A stretch of DNA of 64,000 nucleotides from JAMLJG01 sp035327585 (GTDB lineage Bacteria; Verrucomicrobiota; Kiritimatiellia; CAIVKH01): contig DAOLDD010000001.1 in assembly GCA_035327585.1 (NCBI GenBank), forward strand, positions 62,001 to 126,000, written 5' to 3'. Within the stretch, counting starts at the first letter, position 1. Every line of letters starts with the position of its first letter. Positions 49,135 through 58,066 of the stretch are shown here, one piece after another. The notes beneath the pieces were generated by a model. That model was not told where the DNA came from. It ran no database searches and saw nothing but the letters and a program-made list of their open reading frames with translations. Made by a program: the position numbers and the translations under genes.

Positions 49135-49811
49135 GAGATCGAAACCCATACACCCATCCACGCTGGCGGAAGTTTGATCACATCGGGCTCGTAACCGCAC
49201 GTCGTCTGATCGAAGAACTGCTGGCTCGCGAGTTGCCGGCGGATGAGAGTGCCCTGATTATTGATGTGGGATGCGGGCGCGCACCGTGGAAGCAGCTTTT
49301 CGCGCCGTATGCACGGGAATACATCGGCGTCGACCTAAAAACCGGTCCCGCCGTCCAAGTCACCGCGCCCGCGGAAAAGCTGCCGTTTCCCGATGCGCAC
49401 GCCGATGTCATATTTTCCAATTCGGTCCTGGAACATGTGCGCGGGTGGCGCGAGGCCATCACGGAAATGCACCGCATTCTGAAGCCGGGCGGGCTCGCCC
49501 TGGTCGGGGTGCCGTTCATTTTTCCCATTCATGGATCTCCACACGATTACTGGAGATGGACCCCTCACGGCTTCGACGTGATTTTTTCGGCATTCAGCAA
49601 GGTCCGGGTCGAACAGGCAGGCGGCTGGTTAACGAACTATTTGCAGGTCCAGAATATTTTCTATCGCGACCTGCAGGAACGGCACCACGGCTTGCGCGCG
49701 CTTTGGTCGCCCTTCATCATGCTGAACAACCTGACCGGACGCCTGTTCGGCATGCGAAAGCGGTCGTTCACCGGGATGGCCACGTTTTACATCGTGGTGG
49801 CGCGAAAATAA
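49077..49811 (+). CDS. Class I SAM-dependent methyltransferase
   Basis: A 244-residue methyltransferase of the Methyltransf_11 type: IIDVGCGRAPWKQ is the SAM motif, YIGVDLK the acidic strand, VIFSNSVLEHV the post-motif, and MHRILKPGGLALVGVPF the motif III area, followed by HDYWRWTPHGF, a stretch often seen in glycan-cluster methyltransferases. A stop codon lies directly before the ATG at 49077. A second ATG at 49131 is also possible. It converges on the GT92-like gene with four bases between the stops. The substrate is unknown. Confidence 0.9.
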   Translation: MEQPPKRSKTLRDAKARAMRDRNPYTHPRWRKFDHIGLVTARRLIEELLARELPADESALIIDVGCGRAPWKQLFAPYAREYIGVDLKTGPAVQVTAPAEKLPFPDAHADVIFSNSVLEHVRGWREAITEMHRILKPGGLALVGVPFIFPIHGSPHDYWRWTPHGFDVIFSAFSKVRVEQAGGWLTNYLQVQNIFYRDLQERHHGLRALWSPFIMLNNLTGRLFGMRKRSFTGMATFYIVVARK

Positions 49812-49815
49812 TCGT

Positions 49816-50772
49816 TCAGCCGGCCATCAAGCCCAGGTGCACCAATTGCGCCGGATTCTCAAAGCGGACGGAATGCGGCCCATGGAATGCCAGGCCGGGA
49901 TCAACGCCGACCTTCTGCGCATAGGCCTTGTATTGCACGGCTCCATTCCAATGCTCGCCGCGGACGGCCTCGTATTGGACCCGCGGACCGAAGTCGCCCA
50001 GGTATTTGAAATGCAGGATGCAGCCGCGCGTGCGGGCGATGTGCGCGCCCTCGACAGCATGCGTCCCCTGCCGCAGGAACATCCCGGGCCGATAGCGGAT
50101 GAGCGGAAATTTGCTCAGGCAAACGTCCTTCAGGCCGAAAACGCGCTCGCGCATACCGCCGACAAAACGTTTCGGGAACTCCGTTACGCAGCGTCGATAG
50201 GGATAGTCGATGACGTCGTGGGAATCGGGATCGAACCAGGGCGCGGCCGGCAGAAACGGATCGCCCGCCGTGTAGGTCGCATCCCGAAGGGGGCCCTGGG
50301 GATACATATCGAGCAGCAGGGCATGCATCGCATCCGCCCCCTGCGCGTCGAACCCGGCCAACAGGGCGGACAGGGAAACCGTCCCCTGTCCCGGCCACAC
50401 GAGCAATTCATCCACATCAATCACGACGCTCCAGCCATCGCGACCGAATCGCCGCAGCATCACATCCACCCAGGCTTCCTGGCGTGTGTAGGTCTCACTC
50501 GTGCTCCAAACGTGGGCATCCGGTTGCGTCAGAAGAAAGGCGGTCGTCCCGTCGTCGGACGCATTATCCACGATGAAAAAGCGCCGAACCCCGATGTCAC
50601 GATAGTACGCAAAGAAGGCGGGTAGCCGGAGCATCTCATTGCGCATCACGGTGAACAAACGGACTTCATCGGCGCACCCCGGCAACGTGTGCGTGTCGAG
50701 TCGACGCATGCGCAGGCGGGATAGCGTTCGGCGCACCCAGCGTTTTTGGTCAATCCAGCGATATTCATTCAT
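49816..50772 (-). CDS. GT92/GT2-like glycosyltransferase
   Basis: About 318 residues. RLFTVMRNEMLRLPAFFAYY followed by FFIVDNASDDGTT and the metal-binding VVIDVDELLVWP match the group of GT2/GT92 (Glyco_tranf_2_4) enzymes that act on extracellular glycans. Later GTHAVEGAHIARTRGCILHF resembles the acceptor-side motif. The ATG at 50772 overlaps the SGNH stop in an 8-base ATGAATGA arrangement; longer readings into that gene are not credible. It is the last gene of the second acylation operon. The donor is unknown; GT92 members elsewhere are galactosyltransferases. Confidence 0.84.
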   Translation of the reverse strand: MNEYRWIDQKRWVRRTLSRLRMRRLDTHTLPGCADEVRLFTVMRNEMLRLPAFFAYYRDIGVRRFFIVDNASDDGTTAFLLTQPDAHVWSTSETYTRQEAWVDVMLRRFGRDGWSVVIDVDELLVWPGQGTVSLSALLAGFDAQGADAMHALLLDMYPQGPLRDATYTAGDPFLPAAPWFDPDSHDVIDYPYRRCVTEFPKRFVGGMRERVFGLKDVCLSKFPLIRYRPGMFLRQGTHAVEGAHIARTRGCILHFKYLGDFGPRVQYEAVRGEHWNGAVQYKAYAQKVGVDPGLAFHGPHSVRFENPAQLVHLGLMAG

Positions 50773-51823
50773 CGGCGCGTTCCCCGGGGGCTCGATACCC
50801 CCTCGCAAAATGTGGATGCGCGGAAGCCACCACGGCCGCGATCGTGTCGGAAAACGCCTGTATATCGACCCGATCGATATGCACCAGGTCCGGAAGGTGG
50901 AAGGACGCCCATCGGGACTCATCGACGAAATGCGAGGCCGTGATCCCGGCGGCATGGACCCAGGCATCCCACGTTTCCGATTTCGGCCACGCGCGCTCTT
51001 CGATGGCCCAGGATTCACCGGACAGCGGAAGCCGGATAAACACCACCGCGCCGCCGCGCGATTCAATGGCCCGCGCGGCGCCGGCCAGCGCCCGGGCGTA
51101 TGCATGCCATTCCTCGCGTGAAACTCCGGCGGCGCGCGCCGCGAGGGCGCGGAAGCCGTCCAGTTGCGATCGCGTCCGGCTCGCCAGTGGAACCATGCGG
51201 TGATCCACTTCACGCGAACGATCGGCCTTCGTCAACACGGGGCGCGGACCAGGCAGGCGACCGGTCGCGAGTCGTTCCTGGATAAGCCGGCGCGGGTTCG
51301 CATAGGGATCCTTGAGGGCCGCGCGAGCCTGCAACCAGGTCGCGATCCTGCGGTTCCAGGCATCGTCCCAACTGAACTCCCGGCGTGAGTACCGCACCAT
51401 CGAGGCTTGTTCCTCGAATTGCAGCGGCAGGACATCGAACGCCCCGATGGTGCAGATCACGGATCCAACGAATGCAGGGTCATTCGCGAGATCGAACAAC
51501 ACGGGAACCGGGCTGCTCCCCTCAAGCGCCAGCATGCGGACATCCGCGCCGGGAAACCGGCGCGCCAGCACCGCGGGTGAAAGTCCGACCTGCGCCTGTG
51601 AATTGCCCAGCACCGCGATCGCATGACGATTGCGAGCAAGCGCATGGTGTTGCAGCGCCCACAGATCGCGATCATCAACCACCGTGGGGCCATACCCGCG
51701 CATGCGCAGCCCGACCTCCACGGCGGCCAGCAACAACGCGGCCAGGCATGCGGCCGCGCCCAGCAACACCATCCATGAATGGCCGGGAATGGGACGCTCA
51801 AAATTGGAAGTAGATGAAGGCAC
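50765..51823 (-). CDS. SGNH-like acyltransferase partner of MBOAT
   Basis: About 352 residues, with one N-terminal membrane helix (residues about 17-36) and a periplasmic domain. The putative nucleophile motif reads AVLGNSQAQVG, with Asn instead of the Asp of GDS, and FHLPDLVHID near residue 325 may supply the Asp/His pair. The GTG at 51823 is chosen because GGAG lies six bases before it, inside the last codons of the MBOAT gene, giving a 26-base overlap. Its place directly after MBOAT matches the AlgI-AlgJ arrangement, although similarity to AlgJ is weak. Confidence 0.75.
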   Translation of the reverse strand: MPSSTSNFERPIPGHSWMVLLGAAACLAALLLAAVEVGLRMRGYGPTVVDDRDLWALQHHALARNRHAIAVLGNSQAQVGLSPAVLARRFPGADVRMLALEGSSPVPVLFDLANDPAFVGSVICTIGAFDVLPLQFEEQASMVRYSRREFSWDDAWNRRIATWLQARAALKDPYANPRRLIQERLATGRLPGPRPVLTKADRSREVDHRMVPLASRTRSQLDGFRALAARAAGVSREEWHAYARALAGAARAIESRGGAVVFIRLPLSGESWAIEERAWPKSETWDAWVHAAGITASHFVDESRWASFHLPDLVHIDRVDIQAFSDTIAAVVASAHPHFARGYRAPGERADE

Positions 51824-53219
51824 GATCTTCTCCAGGCGCCAGCGCGAGCGACGCGCACAGGATCGCCAACAGCAGCACCAGCAGCCAGCGCGGCGCACGC
51901 GCAACCACGGACTCCAGCTCGCGCGCGCGCATGGCCATATGAATCGCAAGCATGATTCCCATGACGAGCCATACCGCCAGACTCTTCAATGCGCCGGCCG
52001 GATTCGCGTCGCCACATGCGAAGCCGGACATGGCGCACAGGATGCCATACGCCTGCGGGAACGTGCGGGCGCGAAAAAAGACCCACGTATAGCAGATGGC
52101 GGCGAAGGTCCCGAGCATGGCCATCGGGAGGCCGGCGCCTCGCAACGCGGGGGTGATGCGCCGGATCAGCGGCTGCAATACGCGTTCGAGGGACAACAGG
52201 ATGCCGTGCAACGCCCCCCACGCGACGAAGGTCCACGAAGCGCCATGCCAAAGGCCGCCAAGCAGCATCGTTACCAACAAATTACGATAGGTCCGCCATG
52301 TCCCGTTGCGATTCCCCCCCAACGGAATGTAGAGATAATCGCGCAACCAAGTGGAAAGAGAAATGTGCCAGCGGCGCCAGAAGTCGGAAAATCCGGCGGC
52401 GGCGTATGGAAAATGGAAATTGGTATTGAGGTGAAACCCCAGACAGAGCGCCGTCCCAATCGCACAGGTGGAATAGCCTGCGAAATCGCAGAAAATCTGG
52501 CCGGCAAAGGCCAGGGTGCCCGTCCACGCCGCGAACGTTCCGAGCGCGGCGCCGGAGTCATACACATCCTCCACCACCGGAGCGAAAATGCCGTCGGCCA
52601 GCACGACCTTCTGAAACAGGCCGAGCAGGATCAGGCACAATCCCCAACCCGTCTGGGCGCGGGCGGGCGGGCGCTCCGACTCGGCTTGCGGAAGAAACTC
52701 CGTCGCTCGCACGATGGGCCCTGCAACAAGCTGCGGGAAGAACGTCACATAAAGCGCGAAATCGAGGAAGGATCGGCCCGGTTTCAGGCGGCCACGATAC
52801 ACATCGAGGGTATAGGAGAGGGTCTGGAAGGTGTAAAAGGATATCCCGACTGGCAGGACGATGTCGGGCCATTCATAGGACGCATGCCGTCCCATCCACC
52901 CCAGCAATGCCACGGTATTTTCCGCAAGGAACGAGCCGTATTTAAAGAAGGCCAATACACCAAGGTTGCCCAGCAGGCTCAGCCCCACCAGCGCCCGGCG
53001 CATTCGCGGGCGCACGGTCCGCACGAGCGCGTGGGCAACGGACCAATCCAGCAGGGTGGAAAATACGAGCAGAAGTACAAAGGGCGGGTTCCACGCGGCG
53101 TAAAACAGATAGCTGGCCAGCAACAAATTGAATTTGCGGGTGGCCCAGGACAACGGAAGGCGATGCAGGAAGAGCAGCGCCAGAAGAAAGAGGACGAAGG
53201 TGTAGGAATTGAAGACCAT
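51798..53219 (-). CDS. MBOAT O-acyltransferase (AlgI-like), second copy
   Basis: A 473-residue polytopic membrane protein of the AlgI/DltB family with FYTFQTLSYTLDVYRG, WRRWHISLSTWLRDYLYI and GGLWHGASWTF carrying the conserved histidines, and a C-terminal FIYFQF. It resembles the first MBOAT (44195-45634) in length and motifs but is clearly diverged, so the two likely serve different acyl positions or residues. It lies 11 bases after the CapK-like gene and overlaps its SGNH partner. Confidence 0.94.
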   Translation of the reverse strand: MVFNSYTFVLFLLALLFLHRLPLSWATRKFNLLLASYLFYAAWNPPFVLLLVFSTLLDWSVAHALVRTVRPRMRRALVGLSLLGNLGVLAFFKYGSFLAENTVALLGWMGRHASYEWPDIVLPVGISFYTFQTLSYTLDVYRGRLKPGRSFLDFALYVTFFPQLVAGPIVRATEFLPQAESERPPARAQTGWGLCLILLGLFQKVVLADGIFAPVVEDVYDSGAALGTFAAWTGTLAFAGQIFCDFAGYSTCAIGTALCLGFHLNTNFHFPYAAAGFSDFWRRWHISLSTWLRDYLYIPLGGNRNGTWRTYRNLLVTMLLGGLWHGASWTFVAWGALHGILLSLERVLQPLIRRITPALRGAGLPMAMLGTFAAICYTWVFFRARTFPQAYGILCAMSGFACGDANPAGALKSLAVWLVMGIMLAIHMAMRARELESVVARAPRWLLVLLLAILCASLALAPGEDRAFIYFQF

Positions 53220-53230
53220 GACGTTGCGGA

Positions 53231-54616
53231 TCAGCCGGTGTTGCGCAGCGCATCGACCAGCGAAAGGGTGAACCGCCGCTTGCCGGACGACAGCGCGGGA
53301 ATCGCTTCAACATAGTCCAGATGCAACTGGTCCCCCTCGTCCAACATCGCCATGATTTTCGAGCGCCAGACATCTTCCTGGCGGCGTTCCGCCGTTCCCA
53401 CAAGGCGCAACCGGTAGACCGTGGCCGTTTCCTGGACAAACTGGAACTCACGAATGCCCGCCACCCCATAGAGGACGTGGGTGAAGAACTCGCCGTGTAT
53501 GCGTTTTCCGGAGGCGGTTCGGATGGTGTCCGATTGGCGACCCACGATGCGGGCCAACCTCCTCGTGGAGCGACCACAGGCGCAGGGCCCGTCGGACCAC
53601 ACCGCCAAATCACCGGTTTCATAGCGGATCAGGGGCATGGCGAAATTGGCGAAATACGTGATGCGCAGCGGACCCGGCACATCCAGGGGCCGCGGGCTGT
53701 CAATCTCCACCAGGAAATCGTGTTCGTTCACATGCAATCCACGATGCGCGTCGCATTCGGCGGCGATGGCGCCTGCCTCACGATTCCCGTACCGATCGAA
53801 GAGGGGTTTTCCAAAAACGCGCTCGACGCGTTCCCGGACGGGCGGGGCGAGCACCTCCGCCGAGCTGACGAGCGCCCCAAGGGGATACGCGAGCCGGGAT
53901 TCCGACCGCGCCGATGCCTGGAGGGATTCGCGATGCGGAATGGACTCCACGAAGCGCGCATAAACGTCAAGTGAACCGGCATATGCGACGAGGAGATGAG
54001 GCTTGAAGCGCGTCATGGCCTTGTGGAACGCCGCCATCTCGGCGTCGCCCATCCGAAACGCGTTATACCAGCGCATATTATCAAGCCACCAACGCAGGTT
54101 TAGCCGCCAGTCGTGAAACGCCGCCTTCGTATCGCGGTCGGACCCCCACAGCATCGCGATGCGCTGCCCGGGACGCCAGCCGGCCAGATGATTGCCCCAC
54201 ATCAAGGACGATTCCCTCGCCTGCTGCGTTGGCCGATCCACCTTGAAGGTCAATGGAGTGCCGGTGGATCCACCGGTATGGTCATCCACCGTCCCCGAGC
54301 ACCTGTCCGAGATAAACGAAGCGGGATCGGACTGGATGTCGGCCCGGTTCATGGGGGGCAGACGCTCCAGCCAATCGCGTGCATTCCCGGGCGCGGGCAC
54401 AGGTCCGTCCGCCATCAACTGGCGGAAGCGCGGCACACGCGTGCCGGCGTGTCGCAGGAGGGTCGCCAACGCCTCCGCCTGGCGTTCCGCCCGCACCTCC
54501 GCGGAAAGATAATCCGACGCGACTCGACGGTGATAGCCCTCCAGAACCCGCGCGCGATGGCCCTGTGCACGGTCCACGAGACGGGCGCTCAGCCAGGCTG
54601 AAAGGGTGGGATGCAT
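53231..54616 (-). CDS. CapK/PaaK-like adenylate-forming protein
   Basis: A 461-residue protein of the phenylacetate-CoA ligase-like group often named CapK in capsule clusters. The nucleotide-binding P-loop is TGGSTGTPLTF (about residues 114-124), DRYGNREAG and YETGDLAVW are the later AMP-binding motifs, and a small C-terminal domain follows. These proteins activate a carboxylic acid as an adenylate. In this operon it stands directly before an MBOAT/SGNH pair, so it may prepare an unusual acyl or amino-acyl substituent; the substrate is not predictable. Confidence 0.88.
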   Translation of the reverse strand: MHPTLSAWLSARLVDRAQGHRARVLEGYHRRVASDYLSAEVRAERQAEALATLLRHAGTRVPRFRQLMADGPVPAPGNARDWLERLPPMNRADIQSDPASFISDRCSGTVDDHTGGSTGTPLTFKVDRPTQQARESSLMWGNHLAGWRPGQRIAMLWGSDRDTKAAFHDWRLNLRWWLDNMRWYNAFRMGDAEMAAFHKAMTRFKPHLLVAYAGSLDVYARFVESIPHRESLQASARSESRLAYPLGALVSSAEVLAPPVRERVERVFGKPLFDRYGNREAGAIAAECDAHRGLHVNEHDFLVEIDSPRPLDVPGPLRITYFANFAMPLIRYETGDLAVWSDGPCACGRSTRRLARIVGRQSDTIRTASGKRIHGEFFTHVLYGVAGIREFQFVQETATVYRLRLVGTAERRQEDVWRSKIMAMLDEGDQLHLDYVEAIPALSSGKRRFTLSLVDALRNTG

Positions 54617-54621
54617 GGAAA

Positions 54622-55866
54622 CTACGATGCGGATAATCGCCTATAAAGCGCCAGCAATTTTTCCGCGCTGGCGGACCACCCGAAATCGCGTTCGACCCGA
54701 TTCCGATTCCACCCCCCCATCCGGCGACGCCGATCCGGGTCACGGACCAACCGCAGCAGGGCATCGGCGAAAGCGGCGCCATCACCGATGGGCGCCACGA
54801 TGCCCCCGGGGGCTTCCGTGATTCCAGTCAGCGGGTTTTGATCTTCAGCTTGCTTATCCGTGCGGCCAATGAGTCCGGGCACCCATTCCGTTGCCGTAAC
54901 AACCATCGGCAAACCGGTCGCCATGGCTTCCAGGGCCACAAACGAAAAGGATTCGTAATCGCTCGACACCACCGCGATGTCGGATGCCGCGTACAGATCC
55001 GCCACGCATTCGAAGGGCAACTCGCCGAGGAAGGTCACCCGATCGGCCACGTTCGCCATCGCGCAACGGGCCCGGATATCGCCCTCCAACGGCCCGCTGC
55101 CCGCCAGGACCAGCCGCGCCTTCGGCTCGCTCGCCAGCACGCGCCGGAAGGCGTCGATCAACATCGGGTGATTCTTAACGGTTTGGAATCTCGCCACCGA
55201 GACGATCACCACGTCATCCGCCGGCCAGCCCCGCTGTGCGCGAAAATCCGTGGCATGGGGCCGAAAGAGTGCGATATCAACGCCGTTCGGGATGTTGTGG
55301 CAATCGGGACGCAGGCCGGCGCGCACTTTTTTCATCGTGGTGCCGCTGGCGATGACGGCATTCGCGCGTTGGAGCGCCCCGCGGGGATCATAAAAATCAG
55401 GCGCCGTCAGTCGCATGCAGACGGGGACGCGGGATTCACGCCCCTTGTAGTAATCGAGGAAGAAGGGAAGCTCGCAAATCTGTATCACATCGAATCGCAC
55501 GCGGCGGTGGTACGCCCAGCGCGCGGCTGAACGTTCAAACAGTTTGAAATCCGCGACGCGGATGCGCCAGCCGCCGGGTGTTTTATCCCACGGGAACCAG
55601 CCGAGATACGGGGTGCGAATGTGTGCATTGCCAATTTTCAATGGCCAATTTTCAATTTCATGAGAACTGGCAATCCCGCAACCTGGCCACCAGTCCGCCG
55701 GTCCCAGCCGCGCGCGGCCCATGAGCGGTATGCCGGTGAGCAGCGTCACCTCGCAACCGAGCGCGGCAAGGTGACGCGCCATCTCGAGATCAAACGTCTC
55801 GCCACCGCCGCGCACCATGGCCGCCATTCGATTGATGAACAGGATGCGCAGCGGCTTGGACTTCAT
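54622..55866 (-). CDS. Glycosyltransferase family 4
   Basis: A 414-residue GT-B enzyme: ILFINRMAAMVRGGGETFD at the front, VVIVSVARFQTVKNHPM and LVLAGSGPLEGD in the donor domain, and SDYESFSFVALEAMATGLPMVV with the catalytic-region glutamates. A 14-base direct repeat inserts SHEIENWPLKIGN in a loop of the acceptor domain. The ATG at 55866 overlaps the stop of the upstream GT4 by ATGA. The linkage is unknown. Confidence 0.91.
   Translation of the reverse strand: MKSKPLRILFINRMAAMVRGGGETFDLEMARHLAALGCEVTLLTGIPLMGRARLGPADWWPGCGIASSHEIENWPLKIGNAHIRTPYLGWFPWDKTPGGWRIRVADFKLFERSAARWAYHRRVRFDVIQICELPFFLDYYKGRESRVPVCMRLTAPDFYDPRGALQRANAVIASGTTMKKVRAGLRPDCHNIPNGVDIALFRPHATDFRAQRGWPADDVVIVSVARFQTVKNHPMLIDAFRRVLASEPKARLVLAGSGPLEGDIRARCAMANVADRVTFLGELPFECVADLYAASDIAVVSSDYESFSFVALEAMATGLPMVVTATEWVPGLIGRTDKQAEDQNPLTGITEAPGGIVAPIGDGAAFADALLRLVRDPDRRRRMGGWNRNRVERDFGWSASAEKLLALYRRLSAS
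55630..55657. repeat. AT-rich 14-base direct repeat in coding frame
   Basis: GCCAATTTTCAATG (55630-55643) is followed directly by GCCAATTTTCAATT (55644-55657). The unit is two heptamers long and strikingly AT-rich within a GC-rich gene. With its flanks it encodes the IENWPLKIGN loop of the GT4 protein. Confidence 0.85.
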
Positions 55867-57014
55867 GACCGGGTTTCCTTGAGAACAAGGTTGACCAGGT
55901 CGATCAAAAGGCCGCGGGCGATCTCGGAGGAATATTGCGCGAGACAGCGCGCACGCGCGGCCTCGCCGCGCCGTCGGGCCTCGGCGGGATCGGCAAAAAT
56001 CGCCCCCATGGTGTCCGCCAGCGCGCGAACGTCGCCCGCCGGAGCAACCCAGCCGCAACCGGCAAGAATTTCCGACATATCGGAGACGTCCGAAGCCAGG
56101 ATGGGTCGCGCCATGGCCATGGCTTCGTATATTTTGCAAGGCACCTGGGATTGCGCGAGCAGGGTATCCTGAAGGGGGAGGACGATCAAATCCGCAAGTG
56201 ATAAAAACCGCGGCATCTGATTACGCGGTTGCGGTCCTGCGGTCACGATCCATGGCGCCAGTTCCGGATCCTCCTGTAATGCCCGCACGTGCTCGTTCAC
56301 CGGCCCGACGATCAGGAAGCGCGCGTCCGACAAGCCCGCCCGCGCCACGGCCCGCGGGATCAGTTCGATGCCTTTGTGCGGACGCACGACGCCTCCGAAT
56401 ACGATCAGCCGCTTGTCCGCAAGACCCAGCTCACGCTTGAGCGCGCGAGATTCTTCCGGCGAACACGGCTGAAAAAATTCGCAATCAACGCCCATGGGAA
56501 TGATTTCACCACCAAAACGACGCTGGAGAAACCGACTGGTGGAAATGACCGAGTCACATCGCGGGATGAGCCGCTCGACCCGGGGATAATATACGTCTTC
56601 AAGTGGATGATGCGCGTGCCGGATGCGGCGCACGAATCGCTCAAGCGGCGATAGACGCGCCAGCAAGGCGCCATCCCATTCATCCAGATACGGCACGACG
56701 GCGGCTCCCCTCGCTTTTTTTAAGCGGAGCGCCAGGGGGATGGTGTCTCCCACCGCCTTGACGGGAATGATCAGGTCGCCGGTCACGGCGCGCTCCAAAC
56801 GACCGCGTTCCCACCAGTAATTGGGATAGCGATAGAGGCGCGGACACGGGATCACGGTGTAGGGAAAGGCGCCGCGATACATTGGGCATACGCCGTGGCC
56901 CAGATCCGGACCCACGATCTGAACGTCAAATGCCCCCTGCAAATGACGCGCGAGAACAGTAACCGGCCCGAGCACCGGTCCGTTCATGTCCGGCATGAGG
57001 AAGGATACAGTCAT
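55863..57014 (-). CDS. Glycosyltransferase family 4
   Basis: A 383-residue GT-B enzyme starting VSFLMPDMNGPVLGPVTV. The donor domain shows LIVFGGVVRPHKGIE, FLIVGPVNEH, LPLQDTLLAQSQVPCKIYEAMAMARPILAS and a final DMGAIFADP-like helix region. The ATG at 57014 is chosen as the fold starts there. It is the first gene of the second acylation operon and divergent from the second sulfotransferase gene across 83 bases. The donor is unknown. Confidence 0.9.
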   Translation of the reverse strand: MTVSFLMPDMNGPVLGPVTVLARHLQGAFDVQIVGPDLGHGVCPMYRGAFPYTVIPCPRLYRYPNYWWERGRLERAVTGDLIIPVKAVGDTIPLALRLKKARGAAVVPYLDEWDGALLARLSPLERFVRRIRHAHHPLEDVYYPRVERLIPRCDSVISTSRFLQRRFGGEIIPMGVDCEFFQPCSPEESRALKRELGLADKRLIVFGGVVRPHKGIELIPRAVARAGLSDARFLIVGPVNEHVRALQEDPELAPWIVTAGPQPRNQMPRFLSLADLIVLPLQDTLLAQSQVPCKIYEAMAMARPILASDVSDMSEILAGCGWVAPAGDVRALADTMGAIFADPAEARRRGEAARARCLAQYSSEIARGLLIDLVNLVLKETRS

Positions 57015-57097
57015 GTTTTTTTCTTTAGCCCCGCAGGGCAGACGGAGATACTGCCGGTTCGTGGCAGATCCCATAGCGCGATCCATGGACGCATATC

Positions 57098-58018
57098 ATG
57101 TGGCAACGATTCAAAACAAAACTGACGACGGAATGGTTCATTGAATTGAATCATGATCCCCGCCGCGCGATCGCGCTCGCCGGTTGCGAGCGAAGCGGGA
57201 CCACATGGGTCGCGAACCTCATCAACCACAGCCGCGATTTTCGGCTGCTTTTCGAACCCCTTCGCCCGGATATGGCGTATACGAAGGGGCTCAACCACCG
57301 CGTCTACATCCGGCCCGGCGACCCGGCGCCGGAAATGCGCGCGTTGATGGATCGCATTTTTTCCGGACGCGTTCGCGATCCACATCTGGATCACCTCAAC
57401 GAGCGATGGCTTTGCACGCGTCGTCTGGCAAAGTTTGTCCGCGCCAACCTTCTGCTGAAATGGATGATCGCCACTTTCCCTTTCGTCCCCGCGGTATTCC
57501 TCGTGCGCCACCCGTTCGCGGTGGCCTCATCCCGCCTGCGCAAGGGCTGGAATTGGTTCCCGTCCATGAAGGGCTTCCTGTTCCAGCAGCCGGCCCTTCG
57601 CGAAGACCTCCTGGATCGCCATGTGGACCGATTCGAGCGAGCGGAGGGCGCGCTGGTGCAACAGGTGCTGATCTGGTGCGTCGAACATGCGATCCCCTTC
57701 CGCCATCTCGCGCCGGACGATGTGCACACGGTCTTCTACGAAGACCTGGTGCTGCGCCCGCGTGAGACCATACCGGCCCTGCTGCAAAGCATCGGCGTAC
57801 CGGAGGATGATCGTGTATTCTCGGTCTCGGAAATTCGTTCCGCCACGAGCAATCGCGACACCGTACGCCTTGTGGACGCTGATTTTCTGATGCGCGAAAT
57901 GAACATCACCCGGAGCGAGATCGACGCCGCGCTGGAAACCCTGCATGCCTTCGGGCTCGACCATGTGTATGGACCGGGTTCCGAACCGATGACGCGGCAA
58001 CCTTTCGGCTTGTCCTGA
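57098..58018 (+). CDS. PAPS-dependent sulfotransferase, second copy
   Basis: A 306-residue protein with the P-loop AGCERSGTTWV (residues 28-38) and the 3'-phosphate motif FLVRHPFAVASSRL (about 133-146); VFYEDLVLRPRETI further on is typical of Sulfotransfer_3 members. It shares architecture but little sequence with the sulfotransferase at 46640-47608, so the two probably sulfate different residues. It starts a rightward pair with the mutase-like gene. The target is inferred to be the polysaccharide made by this cluster. Confidence 0.9.
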   Translation: MWQRFKTKLTTEWFIELNHDPRRAIALAGCERSGTTWVANLINHSRDFRLLFEPLRPDMAYTKGLNHRVYIRPGDPAPEMRALMDRIFSGRVRDPHLDHLNERWLCTRRLAKFVRANLLLKWMIATFPFVPAVFLVRHPFAVASSRLRKGWNWFPSMKGFLFQQPALREDLLDRHVDRFERAEGALVQQVLIWCVEHAIPFRHLAPDDVHTVFYEDLVLRPRETIPALLQSIGVPEDDRVFSVSEIRSATSNRDTVRLVDADFLMREMNITRSEIDAALETLHAFGLDHVYGPGSEPMTRQPFGLS

Positions 58019-58066
58019 ACGCGGCGCATCCCCATAACCTCGCCCGATGAAACGGACCGTGCAGTC

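Noticed and set aside
51630..53315. A 561-codon open frame on the plus strand
   Set aside because: It lies opposite a clear MBOAT gene and its SGNH partner, is low-complexity and basic, and matches no family; a shadow of GC-rich coding DNA.
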